From assembly GCF_014892515.1 (NCBI RefSeq), contig NZ_JADBGR010000017.1, forward strand, positions 1 through 55,090: a stretch of 55,090 bases of DNA, read 5' to 3'. The position numbers and the translations under genes are program-made. This document shows positions 34,596-43,391 of the stretch, piece after piece. Under the pieces are notes generated by a model. The model was not told the origin of the DNA and made no database searches. It saw nothing but the letters and a program-made list of their open reading frames with translations. Positions within the stretch are counted from its first letter, which is position 1. Every line of letters begins with the position of its first letter. Source of the DNA: Myceligenerans pegani. Lineage in GTDB: Bacteria > Actinomycetota > Actinomycetes > Actinomycetales > Cellulomonadaceae.

Positions 34596-34970
34596 ATGGC
34601 ACGTCTTATCGGCGTCGACCTCCCCCGCGAGAAGCGGGTCGAGATCGCGCTCACCTACATCTTCGGGGTCGGACGGACCCGCGCCAAGGAGACCCTTGCC
34701 GCGACCGGGGTCAACCCCGACACCCGGGTCAAGGACCTGGACGACACGCAGCTCGTCGCGCTGCGCGACCACCTCGAGTCCAGCTACCAGCTCGAGGGTG
34801 ACCTCCGCCGCGAGGTCGCCTCCGACATCCGCCGCAAGGTGGAGATCGGCACCTATCAGGGTCTGCGTCACCGTCGCGGGCTGCCGGTGCGCGGTCAGCG
34901 CACCAAGACCAACGCGCGTACCCGCAAGGGTCCGAAGCGCACCGTCGCCGGCAAGAAGAAGGCCCGCTGA
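34596..34970 (+). CDS. rpsM: 30S ribosomal protein S13
   Basis: S13 contacts tRNAs and forms bridges with L5. The 124-residue product starts [20 protein letters not shown] and ends with the basic [20 protein letters not shown] segment. ACAGGAG lies upstream of ATG 34596. rpsK follows after 137 bp. Confidence 0.98.
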   Translation: MARLIGVDLPREKRVEIALTYIFGVGRTRAKETLAATGVNPDTRVKDLDDTQLVALRDHLESSYQLEGDLRREVASDIRRKVEIGTYQGLRHRRGLPVRGQRTKTNARTRKGPKRTVAGKKKAR

Positions 34971-35050
34971 CAAGCAGTCCGAGGTGCGGGCAGCGCCCAT
35001 CCGGGCAGCGCCCGCCCCGGTCCGACCAGACCCGGAGTTCGTCGACCGGG

Positions 35051-35091
35051 GGCCGATGCCCCTCCGGCGGACTCGGGAAACACCACGTTTC
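35051..35091 (+). repeat. Dispersed copy of the infA-rpmJ repeat before rpsK
   Basis: GGCCGATGCC (35051) matches 34232-34241, and ACTCGGGAAAC followed by a CACGTTTC end (35071-35091) matches 34173-34193 except for the hairpin loop. GAAAC (35077) and GTTTC (35087) can form a short stem just before rpsK. Confidence 0.6.
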
Positions 35092-35107
35092 AAGATAGTG
35101 AGCATCA

Positions 35108-35497
35108 ATGCCTCCCAAGACTCGCAAGCCGCGTCGCAAGGACAAGAAGAACGTCCCGCTCGGCCAGGCGCACATCAAGAGCACGTTCAACAACACCATC
35201 ATCTCGATCACGGACCCCTCGGGCGCCGTGGTCTCGTGGGCGTCCGCCGGCCACGTCGGCTTCAAGGGCTCCCGCAAGTCGACGCCGTACGCCGCCCAGC
35301 TCGCCGCGGAGTCGGCCGCCCGCCGCGCCCAGGAGCACGGCGTGAAGAAGGTCGACGTCTTCGTCAAGGGCCCGGGCTCCGGTCGTGAGACCGCCATCCG
35401 TTCTCTGCAGGCGACGGGCCTCGAGGTGGGCTCGATCCAGGACGTGACGCCTCAGGCGCACAACGGCTGCCGCCCCCCGAAGCGTCGCCGCGTCTGA
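35108..35497 (+). CDS. rpsK: 30S ribosomal protein S11
   Basis: S11 lies on the 30S platform. The 129-residue product starts [20 protein letters not shown] and has [20 protein letters not shown] and the C-terminal [18 protein letters not shown]. rpsD, which often follows in actinobacteria such as Mycobacterium, is absent; rpoA comes next. Confidence 0.98.
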   Translation: MPPKTRKPRRKDKKNVPLGQAHIKSTFNNTIISITDPSGAVVSWASAGHVGFKGSRKSTPYAAQLAAESAARRAQEHGVKKVDVFVKGPGSGRETAIRSLQATGLEVGSIQDVTPQAHNGCRPPKRRRV

Positions 35498-35556
35498 CCC
35501 TCGTCGCACGCGGTACGCCCGCGCCCTCCCGGGCCGGAGCGTGTCCGCGGCAACTC

Positions 35557-35574
35557 GCTCACCCACGGGTGAGC
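35557..35574 (+). repeat. Hairpin between rpsK and rpoA
   Basis: GCTCACCC and GGGTGAGC are perfect inverted repeats separated by AC, so the practical stem is 7 bp with a 4-nt loop. It lies in the 175-bp gap where rpsD is missing. Confidence 0.45.
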
Positions 35575-35672
35575 CACCTTCGCCCGGCGAGCGGACAGAG
35601 TCTTGCCGGGCCGCGAGAGATCGCGATCCGTGATGCGTCATATAGCGGACGCACGCTGAAAGGACACCCACA

Positions 35673-36692
35673 GTGCTTATCGCACAGCGCCCCACGCTGA
35701 CCGAAGAGGTCATCTCGGAGTACCGTTCCCGGTTCTCCATCGAGCCGCTCGAGCCCGGCTTCGGCTACACGCTCGGCAACTCGTTGCGCCGCACGCTGCT
35801 GTCGTCCATCCCGGGCGCGGCCGTGACCTCCATCCGCATCGACAACGTGCTGCACGAGTTCAGCACGGTGTCGGGCGTGAAGGAGGACGTCACCGAGATC
35901 ATCCTCAACATCAAGAACCTCGTGGTCTCCTCGGAGAACGACGAGCCCGTCGTGATGTACCTGCGCAAGCAGGGCGCCGGCGTGGTCACCGCCGCGGACA
36001 TCGTGCCGCCGGCGGGGGTCGAGGTGCACAACCCCGACCTGCACATCGCCACGCTCAACGAGAAGGGGAAGCTCGAGATCGAGCTGACCGTCGAGCGGGG
36101 CCGTGGGTACGTGTCCGCCGCGCAGAACAAGACGTTCGACGCGGAGATCGGCCGCATCCCGGTCGACTCGATCTACTCGCCCGTTCTCAAGGTCACGTAC
36201 AAGGTCGAGGCCACCCGAGTCGAGCAGCGCACCGACTTCGACAAGCTCATCGTCGACGTCGAGACCAAGTCGGCCATCGCGCCGCGTGACGCGCTCGCCT
36301 CGGCCGGCAAGACGCTCGTCGAGCTGTTCGGCCTTGCCCGTGAGCTGAACGTCGAGGCTGAGGGCATCGAGATCGGCCCGTCGCCCACGGACACCGCGCT
36401 CGCCGCGGACCTGGCGCTGCCGATCGAGGAGCTCAACCTCACCATCCGGTCGTACAACTGCCTCAAGCGCGAGGGCATCCACCAGGTCGGTGAGCTCGTG
36501 GCGCGCAGCGAGGCGGACCTGCTCGACATCCGCAACTTCGGTGCCAAGTCCATCAGCGAGGTGAAGGAGAAGCTCGCCGAGCTGAACCTGAGCCTGAAGG
36601 ACTCGCCCCTGGACTTCGACTCCGGGGCGAACTACTTCAGCGGGGACGACGCGGCGCCCACCTACAGCGGCGGCGACGAGCAGTCGTACTGA
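35673..36692 (+). CDS. rpoA: DNA-directed RNA polymerase subunit alpha
   Basis: Alpha dimerises to start polymerase assembly. The 339-residue product has the N-terminal domain ([40 protein letters not shown]) and the C-terminal domain that binds UP elements and activators ([34 protein letters not shown]). GTG 35673 follows AAAGGAC. A short acidic tail ends the protein, typical of actinobacteria. rplQ follows after a strong hairpin. Confidence 0.98.
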   Translation: MLIAQRPTLTEEVISEYRSRFSIEPLEPGFGYTLGNSLRRTLLSSIPGAAVTSIRIDNVLHEFSTVSGVKEDVTEIILNIKNLVVSSENDEPVVMYLRKQGAGVVTAADIVPPAGVEVHNPDLHIATLNEKGKLEIELTVERGRGYVSAAQNKTFDAEIGRIPVDSIYSPVLKVTYKVEATRVEQRTDFDKLIVDVETKSAIAPRDALASAGKTLVELFGLARELNVEAEGIEIGPSPTDTALAADLALPIEELNLTIRSYNCLKREGIHQVGELVARSEADLLDIRNFGAKSISEVKEKLAELNLSLKDSPLDFDSGANYFSGDDAAPTYSGGDEQSY

Positions 36693-36704
36693 CACCCGCG
36701 CCGC

Positions 36705-36733
36705 GGGCGCGTTCCGGTCACCGGAACGCGCCC
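36705..36733 (+). terminator. 13-bp hairpin between rpoA and rplQ
   Basis: GGGCGCGTTCCGG and CCGGAACGCGCCC pair perfectly around TCA, 12 bp after the rpoA stop. No T-run follows. Since rplQ normally shares the rpoA transcript, it may be a partial terminator or a processing/stability element. Confidence 0.6.
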
Positions 36734-36765
36734 CGGCGGCGGTACATCCCTAAGGAGCACATGCA

Positions 36766-37302
36766 ATGCCTACCCCTACCAAGGGTGCGCGCCTCGGCGG
36801 TAGCCCGGCTCACGAGCGTCTGATCCTCGCGAACCTCTCCACCGCGCTGTTCGAGCACGGCCGCATCACGACCACCGAGACGAAGGCGAAGCGCCTGCGC
36901 CCGCTGGCCGAGAAGCTGATCACCTTCGCCAAGAAGGGCGACCTGCACGCGCGGCGCCGGGTCCTGCGCGTCGTGCGCGACAAGGGCGTGGTGCACACGC
37001 TGTTCACCGAGATCGCGCCGACCATGGCCGAGCGCAACGGCGGTTACACGCGCATCACCAAGATCGGTCCCCGCAAGGGTGACAACGCCCCGATGGCCGT
37101 CATCGAGCTCGTCACCGAGCCGGTGAGCCCGAAGCAGGCCGTGGTCGCCGAGGCCACGAAGGCCACCGAGAAGGCCGCGCCGGCCGAGCCCGAGCCCGAG
37201 GCCGAGGAGACCGCCGAGGCTCCCGCCGCCGAGGCGACGGAGGCCCCGGCCGAGCAGTCGGAGGCCCCGGCCGAGGAGTCGGAGGAGAAGAAGGACGCCT
37301 GA
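36766..37302 (+). CDS. rplQ: 50S ribosomal protein L17 with acidic Ala/Glu/Pro tail
   Basis: L17 lies near the tunnel exit. Residues 1-120 are a normal L17: [60 protein letters not shown]. The last 55-60 residues are an extremely acidic, alanine-rich tail (repeated EAPAE-type units), probably disordered. AAGGAGC precedes ATG 36766. A convergent terminator follows. Confidence 0.97.
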   Translation: MPTPTKGARLGGSPAHERLILANLSTALFEHGRITTTETKAKRLRPLAEKLITFAKKGDLHARRRVLRVVRDKGVVHTLFTEIAPTMAERNGGYTRITKIGPRKGDNAPMAVIELVTEPVSPKQAVVAEATKATEKAAPAEPEPEAEETAEAPAAEATEAPAEQSEAPAEESEEKKDA

Positions 37303-37324
37303 CGCGTCCACGCCTCGTCCACGA

Positions 37325-37360
37325 CGGAGCCCCGCCGCACCAGAATGCGGCGGGGCTCCG
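37325..37360. terminator. Bidirectional terminator between rplQ and the ROK gene
   Basis: CGGAGCCCCGCCGC (37325-37338) pairs with GCGGCGGGGCTCCG (37347-37360), a 14-bp perfect stem with an 8-nt loop, in a gap where transcription converges. It can serve both strands. Confidence 0.8.
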
Positions 37361-37363
37361 CTG

Positions 37364-38122
37364 TTACTGGGGCGGGAGGTCCCAGGCGCGGGCACCGCCG
37401 ACCAGGCCCGCGGAGTTCGGTACGACGACGACGTCGTCGCCCAGGCGGGCCAGCGCCGACGGCGTGATGTTGCGCGAGTTGCCTCCGCCCAGGTACAGCC
37501 GGTCCCAGTGGAACACCGGCCGCAGCCCGACGACCACGTTCACCACACGGCGGGACCAGAGCCCGTCGCCGAGCCGGCGGCGTTCCGGCTCGCCGATGTA
37601 CTCGTCGTACGTGAGGCTGCGGCGGATCGGTGCCCGCGACCACTCCAGGTGCGGGGCGAGCCGGCCGCCGTGGAAGTGTGCCGACCCCAGGCCGGTCCCG
37701 AGGGTCAGCACGAGCTCGAGCCCGGAGGCCGCGACGACGCCCGCGCCGTGCACCTCGGCGTCGTTCAGCACGAGGGCCGGCATGCCCAGCCGGTCCGCCA
37801 CGGCGGCCTGCATGTCGAAGTTCGTCCAGGCCGTGGCCAGCGTGGGATCGACGCGCGAGCGCGGCCCGGACCGCGTGATGTAGTGCGGCGTGTGGACGAC
37901 GACGCCACTGCGGATCATCCCGGGCATCCCCACGGTGACCCGCTGCGCGCCGGGGAGATCGGTGGCGAGCTTCGCGATCACGTCGACGAGGAGTTCCGGG
38001 GTGAGCGGGTACGGCGTCGGAACCCGCACCGGCTGGGCGTGGGCGGTTCCGGCGGTGTCGAGCACGGCGGCCTTGATCCCGCTCCCGCCGCAGTCCACGG
38101 CCAGCGTCAGAACGTCTGTCAC
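37364..38122 (-). CDS. ROK family / polyphosphate-glucokinase-like sugar kinase
   Basis: The 252-residue product has the ROK/actin-ATPase motifs: phosphate-1 AVDCGGSGIKAAVLD near the N-terminus, a central NDAEVHGAG segment, phosphate-2 TLGTGLGSAHFHGG and adenosine motif LYLGGGNSRNI. The overall plan (about 250 residues, no zinc-cysteine motif, LVPN/E-like region replaced by LAPHLEWS) is close to polyphosphate glucokinases (PpgK), which phosphorylate glucose with polyphosphate or ATP. Substrate is not proven. GTG 38122 is used; TACCGT lies 6 nt before it on the minus strand. It sits between rplQ and truA, which are neighbours in many actinobacteria. Confidence 0.85.
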   Translation of the reverse strand: MTDVLTLAVDCGGSGIKAAVLDTAGTAHAQPVRVPTPYPLTPELLVDVIAKLATDLPGAQRVTVGMPGMIRSGVVVHTPHYITRSGPRSRVDPTLATAWTNFDMQAAVADRLGMPALVLNDAEVHGAGVVAASGLELVLTLGTGLGSAHFHGGRLAPHLEWSRAPIRRSLTYDEYIGEPERRRLGDGLWSRRVVNVVVGLRPVFHWDRLYLGGGNSRNITPSALARLGDDVVVVPNSAGLVGGARAWDLPPQ

Positions 38123-38220
38123 GCCCCAACGGTACGCACCGCGGCGGGGCGACGGGGGTTGCAGCCGCGGATCGGCCGGCGGAAAGGGCATGTGCGACGG
38201 GCACGGCGCGACACCGACAC

Positions 38221-38293
38221 GCCGGCCGATCCCCGCCGGCGCGCCCGTCGGCATCCTCGCCGGCGCGCCTGCCGGCCGGTCCCCGCCGGCACG
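38221..38293. repeat. 50-bp-period direct repeat in the truA upstream region
   Basis: GCCGGCCGATCCCCGCCGGC (38221-38240) recurs at 38271-38290 with one change (GCCGGCCGGTCC...), with GCCGGCGCGCC between them. It is rich in CCGGC palindromes and lies between the divergent ROK and truA starts. Confidence 0.65.
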
Positions 38294-38353
38294 GGAGGGT
38301 GTACCGGACCTTGGGCTCAGCCGGCAGGTCCGCCGGGAAGGGAGAATGTCATC

Positions 38354-39235
38354 GTGGACGATCTCATCCGGATCAGGCTCGACCTCGCCTACGACGGGAC
38401 CAAGTTCGCCGGCTGGGCACGCCAGCCCACGGAGCGCACCGTGCAGGGCGTCCTGGAGGACGGGCTCGCGACGATCCTCCGCACCGAGCCGCTCGGGCTT
38501 CCCGCGCCGCGGCTCACCGTCGCGGGCCGCACGGACGCCGGCGTGCACGCGCGCGGCCAGGTCGCCCACGTGGACGTCCCGGTGAGTCGCTGGGAGCGGA
38601 TGCCCGGACGGTCCGATCGCTCTCCGGGAGACGCGATGGTGGCGCGCCTGGCGGGCGTGCTCCCCGCGGACGTCGTCGTGCGTCGTGCGGCGCCCGCGCC
38701 GGACGGGTTCGACGCGCGCTTCTCCGCGCTGCACCGGCGGTACACCTACCGCATCGCCGACGACGTCGGCGGCCGCGACCCCCTGCGACGCACCCACGTG
38801 CTGTTCAGCCGCAGACCGCTCGACGCCGCCGCCATGGACGAGGCCGTCCGGCCGCTCGTCGGCCTGCACGACTTCGCCGCCTACTGCAAGCCGCGCCCCG
38901 GCGCGACGACGATCCGTGAACTGCTCGACGTCGGATGGGAACGCCCGGCGTCGGGGGCCGACGCCGGCCTCGTGGTGGCGCGGGTCGTCGCGGACGCGTT
39001 CTGCCACAACATGGTGCGTGCGATCGTCGGTGCCTCCATCGCCGTGGGGGAGGGCCGCCGGCCCGTCGAGTGGCCCGCCGAACTGCTCGCGAACCGCAGG
39101 CGTACCGCGGGAGCCGCCGTCGTGCCGCCGCAGGGTCTCGTGCTGGAGGAGATCACCTATCCGGCCGACGACGAACTCGCCGAGCGTGCCGCGCGCATCC
39201 GAGCGAAGCGCATGGACGAGGAAGTGCTCGGTTAG
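38354..39235 (+). CDS. truA: tRNA pseudouridine(38-40) synthase
   Basis: TruA converts U38-U40 of the anticodon stem to pseudouridine. The 293-residue product has the catalytic Asp61 in GRTDAGVHA, the LDLAYDGTKFAGWARQP start, RRYTYRI and the C-terminal AFCHNMVRAIVG motif. An insertion after VDVPVS (about 20 residues, WERMPGRSDRSPGD) is typical of actinobacterial TruA. GTG 38354 follows GGGAAGGGAGA at 8 nt. The long in-frame upstream stretch overlaps the ROK gene and is rejected. Confidence 0.95.
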   Translation: MDDLIRIRLDLAYDGTKFAGWARQPTERTVQGVLEDGLATILRTEPLGLPAPRLTVAGRTDAGVHARGQVAHVDVPVSRWERMPGRSDRSPGDAMVARLAGVLPADVVVRRAAPAPDGFDARFSALHRRYTYRIADDVGGRDPLRRTHVLFSRRPLDAAAMDEAVRPLVGLHDFAAYCKPRPGATTIRELLDVGWERPASGADAGLVVARVVADAFCHNMVRAIVGASIAVGEGRRPVEWPAELLANRRRTAGAAVVPPQGLVLEEITYPADDELAERAARIRAKRMDEEVLG

Positions 39236-39279
39236 GTCCGGCGGTCCTCAGCCACGCCACCGGTCCCGGGCCGCCGGAC
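39236..39279. terminator. Inverted repeat after truA
   Basis: GTCCGGCGG (39236-39244) and CCGCCGGAC (39271-39279) are perfect 9-bp inverted repeats with a 26-nt loop, immediately after the truA stop in a convergent gap. Terminator function is likely but unproven. Confidence 0.5.
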
Positions 39280-39352
39280 GGGTAGCGAAGACGCCCGGCG
39301 GCGAGGTACGAGCCGAGGACGGCTGAGCCCGGCGGCTCCGGAAGGCACGGTC

Positions 39353-39766
39353 TCAGGGCTCCTGGACCCAGTGGACCGCCGCCTCCTCGGCGCTCGCGCC
39401 CGCGCCGTCGATGCCGGCGTCGTCGCCGTACAGGTCGTTCTCGCGGCCGCCGTCCTCGCCCGGGTCGGCGTCGTCGTCCTCGACGAGGCGGCCGGCTCGC
39501 GAGGTGTCCGGACGGGCGAGCGGGTCCCTGTCCCAGCTCTCCGGCTCCTCCTCGGCGAGGCGCTGGTCGAGCGGCTCGCCGTGGCTCTCCTCCCACGCGG
39601 TCTCGCCCCAGTGGTTCTTGCGGGGGTAGTCGGGCGGGGAGTAGCCCTCGTCGAGCACATCCGGCGTGCCCCGGTCCAGCAGGGTGTCGGCCTGCTGCAA
39701 CTGGTCCGTGTCGCCCTCGGCGCCGTACTCCGGGTCCGGCGACGTGGCGGTCGTGTCGCCGCTCAT
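39353..39766 (-). CDS. DUF5709 domain protein
   Basis: The 137-residue very acidic protein matches the DUF5709 pattern of actinobacteria: DQLQQADTLLDRGTPDVLDE, GYSPPDYPRKNHWGETAWEE and GEPLDQRLAEEEPE. No enzymatic motif or membrane segment is present. Function unknown. It is transcribed convergently with truA and away from rplM. Confidence 0.85.
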   Translation of the reverse strand: MSGDTTATSPDPEYGAEGDTDQLQQADTLLDRGTPDVLDEGYSPPDYPRKNHWGETAWEESHGEPLDQRLAEEEPESWDRDPLARPDTSRAGRLVEDDDADPGEDGGRENDLYGDDAGIDGAGASAEEAAVHWVQEP

Positions 39767-39842
39767 GGGTCTACGGTGACATATTCGCGGCCGTGAGGCG
39801 AGGGGGTGTCGAACACCACGTGGGCGGTGTACCCCGCTCGCT

Positions 39843-39872
39843 TTGACCCTGCTCGGAACGCCCGGGTATTCT
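39843..39872 (+). promoter_or_regulatory. Promoter of rplM-rpsI
   Basis: TTGACC (39843-39848) and TATTCT (39867-39872) are 18 nt apart. The leader to rplM is about 155 nt and has no coding frame of note. Confidence 0.75.
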
Positions 39873-40034
39873 GGGTCGTCGTTGTGCTATGTCTCCGACG
39901 TCCTGCACCGGCAGCGCCCCACTCGCACGCCGATGTCTGGCCCGGGCGTCACCATGAGCTCCCGCGCACAATGACCCTGACTCATCGGGCGCCGCTTCTC
40001 GCCCGACGACACCGAGAACAGAAGGTTACGAACC

Positions 40035-40484
40035 GTGCGTACGTACACCCCCAAGCCCGGCGACGTCCAGCGTGACTGGCACGTCGTCGACGCGACCGAC
40101 GTCGTCCTGGGCCGCCTGGCCTCCCAGGTCGCCACGCTGCTGCGCGGGAAGCACAAGCCGACCTTCGCTCCGCATGTCGACGGCGGCGACTTCGTCATCG
40201 TCATCAACGCGGAGAAGGTCGCCCTCAGCGGCAACAAGCGCGAGAACAAGATGGCGTACCGCCACTCCGGCTACCCGGGCGGTCTGACCGCTACGCCGTA
40301 CGGCGAGCTGATCGAGAAGAGCCCGCGCAAGGCCATCGAGAAGGCCGTCCGCGGGATGCTCCCGAAGACGACGCTCGGCCGCGAGCAGATCAAGAAGCTC
40401 AAGGTCTACGCGGGTGCCGAGCACCCGCACGCGGCGCAGCAGCCGAAGCCGTTCGAGATCACCCAGGTTTCGCAGCAGGCCTGA
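40035..40484 (+). CDS. rplM: 50S ribosomal protein L13
   Basis: L13 is an early 50S assembly protein. The 149-residue product starts [20 protein letters not shown] and has the conserved [20 protein letters not shown] and [18 protein letters not shown] blocks. GTG 40035 is preceded by GAAGGTTACGAACC. It is followed by rpsI after 43 bp, the usual pair. Confidence 0.98.
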   Translation: MRTYTPKPGDVQRDWHVVDATDVVLGRLASQVATLLRGKHKPTFAPHVDGGDFVIVINAEKVALSGNKRENKMAYRHSGYPGGLTATPYGELIEKSPRKAIEKAVRGMLPKTTLGREQIKKLKVYAGAEHPHAAQQPKPFEITQVSQQA

Positions 40485-40527
40485 GGCCGCTGCCGGATCG
40501 CAACGCGAAGGACGCGAGGACTACACA

Positions 40528-41013
40528 GTGGCTGAGACCACCGTCGACACCGAACTGGACGAGACCACGCCCAGCACCTACACCAGCGAGACGGCCGCCC
40601 CCGCTACGGGCGGCTCGTCCCTCACCGCTCCCGGCCAGGCCGTCGGGCGCCGCAAGGAGGCCGTGGCGCGCGTGCGCCTCGTCCCCGGCACCGGCCAGTG
40701 GAAGATCAACGGCCGCACCCTGGAGGACTACTTCCCCAACAAGGTGCACCAGCAGCTGGTCAACGACCCGCTGAAGCTGGTCGAGGTCGAGGGCCGCTTC
40801 GACGTGATCGCGCGCATCAACGGCGGCGGCAGCTCCGGCCAGGCCGGCGCGCTGCGCCTGGGCATCGCCCGCGCGCTGAACGCGATCGACGCCGAGTCGA
40901 ACCGCCCGGCCCTGAAGAAGGCCGGCTTCCTCACGCGTGACGACCGCGCGGTCGAGCGCAAGAAGGCCGGTCTCAAGAAGGCCCGCAAGGCGCCGCAGTA
41001 CAGCAAGCGCTGA
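40528..41013 (+). CDS. rpsI: 30S ribosomal protein S9 with N-terminal extension
   Basis: S9's C-terminal tail touches P-site tRNA. The 161-residue product has an acidic, Thr/Ser-rich N-terminal extension of about 38 residues before the S9 core ([39 protein letters not shown]), and ends with the typical [15 protein letters not shown] 40528 follows GAAGGACGCGAGGA. A T-tailed terminator follows. Confidence 0.97.
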   Translation: MAETTVDTELDETTPSTYTSETAAPATGGSSLTAPGQAVGRRKEAVARVRLVPGTGQWKINGRTLEDYFPNKVHQQLVNDPLKLVEVEGRFDVIARINGGGSSGQAGALRLGIARALNAIDAESNRPALKKAGFLTRDDRAVERKKAGLKKARKAPQYSKR

Positions 41014-41121
41014 CGAAGGGCGCGGCGGAGGGTACGGGCCGAGGTACGAGGCACGTGCCCGGAGCGGACTCCGAGGAAGCGCTTCGGACAGCGGAGCGCT
41101 GACGATCACGCCGCGTTTCCG

Positions 41122-41163
41122 GTGGCCCCGCACGGCATTGTCGTGCGGGGCCACTGCGTTTTT
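41122..41163 (+). terminator. Rho-independent terminator after rpsI
   Basis: GTGGCCCCGCACG (41122-41134) pairs with CGTGCGGGGCCAC (41142-41154), loop 7 nt, and TGCGTTTTTC follows. It is the only terminator in the window with a classical T-run. Confidence 0.9.
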
Positions 41164-41189
41164 CACGTTCTTCGTGCGCCCACTAATCT
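41162..41189 (+). promoter_or_regulatory. Promoter of glmM
   Basis: TTCACG (41162-41167) and TAATCT (41184-41189) are 16 nt apart, immediately after the rpsI terminator; the mRNA would have a leader of about 30 nt with a GGAGGG ribosome binding site. Confidence 0.6.
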
Positions 41190-41225
41190 TGGTCGCACAT
41201 CTTTCGGCACGGAGGGACACCACAC

Positions 41226-42590
41226 ATGGGCAGGCTGTTCGGCACCGACGGCGTGCGAGGGCTCGCCAACCGCGACATCACGGCGGAGCTGGCGCTCTCG
41301 CTGGGGAGCGCCGCGGCCCGGGTGCTGACCGCCCAGGGCGAGATCCTGGGCCCGCGTCCGCGTGCGGTCGTCGGGCGGGACCCGCGGGCGTCGGGCGAGC
41401 TGCTCAGCGGCGCCGTGGCCGCCGGCCTGGCCTCGGCGGGCGTCGACGTGATCGATCTCGGCGTGCTCCCCACACCGGCCCTGGCGTACCTGGTCAGCGA
41501 GCTGGACGCCGACCTCGGCGTCATGATCTCGGCGTCGCACAACGCGATGCCGGACAACGGGATCAAGTTCTTCCAGCGGGGCGGGCTGAAGCTGGACGAC
41601 GCCGTCGAGGACGCCGTGGCCGCCGTGCTGGACGCGGAATGGGAGCGCCCGGTGGGCGCCGATGTCGGCCGCATCCGCCTCGACCCCGGACTCGCCGCGG
41701 CGAAGTACGTCAAGCACCTCACCGAGAGCATCGGGACCACGCTGGACCACCGTCCGCTCGAGGGGCTGCGGATCGCGCTGGACTGCGCGAACGGCGCGGC
41801 CAGCGAGGTCGGGCCGCAGGCCTTGCGCGAGGCGGGGGCCGATGTCGTCGTCATCAACGCGAGCCCCGACGGGCGGAACATCAACGAGAAGTGCGGCTCC
41901 ACCCACCCCGAGCAGCTGCAGGCCGTGGTCGTGGCGTCGGAGGCGGATTTCGGGGTCGCGTTCGACGGCGACGCCGACCGGTGCATCGCCGTCAGCCACA
42001 CGGGTGAGATCGTCGACGGCGACCAGATCCTCGGCATCCTCGCCTCCGCCCTCCACGCCGAGGGCCGGCTGCCGGACGACACGCTGGTCGTGACCGTGAT
42101 GTCGAACCTCGGGCTGATCCTCGCGATGCGGGAGGCAGGGATCAGCACCGTGCAGACCGCCGTCGGCGATCGGTACGTCCTCGAGGAGATGCGGGCGAAG
42201 GGCTACGGTCTGGGCGGCGAGCAGTCCGGGCACATCATCCTGGCCGACCACGCCACGACCGGCGACGGCGTGCTGACCGCGCTGCACCTGGCGGCACGCG
42301 TGAAGACCGCGGGCCGGCGTCTCGCCGAGCTCGGCGCGGACATCCGGCGGCTGCCGCAGACGCTCGTGAACGTGAAGGGCGTCGACAAGTCGCGCGCCGG
42401 GACTGACGACGCCGTCAAGGCCGCCGTGGTCGCGGCGGAGGAACGGCTCGGGGACACCGGACGGGTGCTGCTCCGCCCGAGCGGGACGGAGCCGGTGGTC
42501 CGGGTCATGGTGGAGGCCGCGACGCAGGACCAGGCGGAGGCCGAGGCGGAGCACCTGGCGTCGGCGGTGCGGGAGCACCTCGCGCTCTAG
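41226..42590 (+). CDS. glmM: Phosphoglucosamine mutase
   Basis: GlmM converts glucosamine-6-phosphate to glucosamine-1-phosphate for UDP-GlcNAc and peptidoglycan synthesis. The 454-residue product starts [19 protein letters not shown], has the phosphoserine loop [16 protein letters not shown] (catalytic Ser104), the Mg-binding DGDADR (247-252) and the C-terminal [15 protein letters not shown] phosphate-binding motif. It acts directly after GlmS, encoded 1.9 kb downstream. Confidence 0.97.
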   Translation: MGRLFGTDGVRGLANRDITAELALSLGSAAARVLTAQGEILGPRPRAVVGRDPRASGELLSGAVAAGLASAGVDVIDLGVLPTPALAYLVSELDADLGVMISASHNAMPDNGIKFFQRGGLKLDDAVEDAVAAVLDAEWERPVGADVGRIRLDPGLAAAKYVKHLTESIGTTLDHRPLEGLRIALDCANGAASEVGPQALREAGADVVVINASPDGRNINEKCGSTHPEQLQAVVVASEADFGVAFDGDADRCIAVSHTGEIVDGDQILGILASALHAEGRLPDDTLVVTVMSNLGLILAMREAGISTVQTAVGDRYVLEEMRAKGYGLGGEQSGHIILADHATTGDGVLTALHLAARVKTAGRRLAELGADIRRLPQTLVNVKGVDKSRAGTDDAVKAAVVAAEERLGDTGRVLLRPSGTEPVVRVMVEAATQDQAEAEAEHLASAVREHLAL

Positions 42591-42655
42591 CTCTCAGGGT
42601 TTGCGGGGGTATCGGTGGGGCGGTGAGTCAGGGGCGCGAATCAGGGACGAACCTG

Positions 42656-42686
42656 GTGACAATCAGGGTGCCCGGCTGCTTACGCT
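42656..42686 (+). promoter_or_regulatory. Promoter of the DedA gene, leaderless
   Basis: GTGACA (42656-42661) and TACGCT (42681-42686) are 19 nt apart; the GTG start at 42693 lies only 6 nt after the -10. No Shine-Dalgarno is present. Confidence 0.6.
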
Positions 42687-42692
42687 TGGCGC

Positions 42693-43376
42693 GTGCTGGA
42701 ACCGATCTACGCCTTCCTGGAAGCCCTCGAGCTCTGGGTCCTCGACCTGGCGGCGTCGCCGTGGGTCTACGCCGCCATGTTCGGATTCGCGACGGTGGAC
42801 GGCTTCTTCCCGCCGTTGCCGAGCGAGTCGGTGCTGATCACGCTGGCCGTGGCCGCGCACAGCACCGGGGTCCCGTGGCTGCCCCTGGTCCTGGTGGCTG
42901 GGGCGCTCGGGGCGTGGACCGGGGACCAGATCGCCTACCAGATCGGGCGGGCGATCGGCACCGAGCGCGTGCCGTTCCTGCGTTCCGAGCGCGGCAGGCG
43001 GATGGTGGCCCGGGCCGAACGCCTCCTGGCGCGGCGCGGGGCCTCCTTCATCCTCGCGGCGCGGTACGTCCCGATCGGCCGGGTGGCGGTGAACATGACC
43101 GCGGGAGCCGTCCACTACCCACGGCGCCGGTTCATGATCATCGCGGCGATCGCCTCGGTGATGTGGTCGCTGTACTCGGCGGGGATCGGGATCCTGGCGG
43201 CGGCGTGGCTCGGCCACGAGCCGCTCCTGGCGATCGGCGTCGGGATCGTCTTCGGCATCACGGCGGGATTCGTCATCGACAAGGTCGTGATGTGGTTCCA
43301 GCGCCGCCGCCCGGACGTGGACGACGAGGACCCGGAGCATGTCGCGGAGCCCTCCGACGAACGCGCGGCGGCGTAG
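42693..43376 (+). CDS. DedA family membrane protein
   Basis: The 227-residue protein has the DedA/SNARE-associated plan: FATVDGFFPPLPSESVLITL, the amphipathic GDQIAYQIGRAIG motif, a RAERLLARRGASFILAARYV segment with the conserved FxxRfxP-like arginine site, and hydrophobic C-terminal helices. DedA proteins include undecaprenyl-phosphate and phosphatidylethanolamine flippases, roles linked to envelope synthesis. The C-terminal 30 residues are charged. It converges with coaA, leaving a 15-bp gap. Confidence 0.9.
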   Translation: MLEPIYAFLEALELWVLDLAASPWVYAAMFGFATVDGFFPPLPSESVLITLAVAAHSTGVPWLPLVLVAGALGAWTGDQIAYQIGRAIGTERVPFLRSERGRRMVARAERLLARRGASFILAARYVPIGRVAVNMTAGAVHYPRRRFMIIAAIASVMWSLYSAGIGILAAAWLGHEPLLAIGVGIVFGITAGFVIDKVVMWFQRRRPDVDDEDPEHVAEPSDERAAA

Positions 43377-43391
43377 CTCCGGAAAACAGAG

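Noticed and set aside
37508-38353. Extended N-terminus of TruA in the open frame upstream
   Set aside because: It overlaps the ROK kinase gene on the other strand and is not TruA-like; GTG 38354 has an ideal ribosome binding site.
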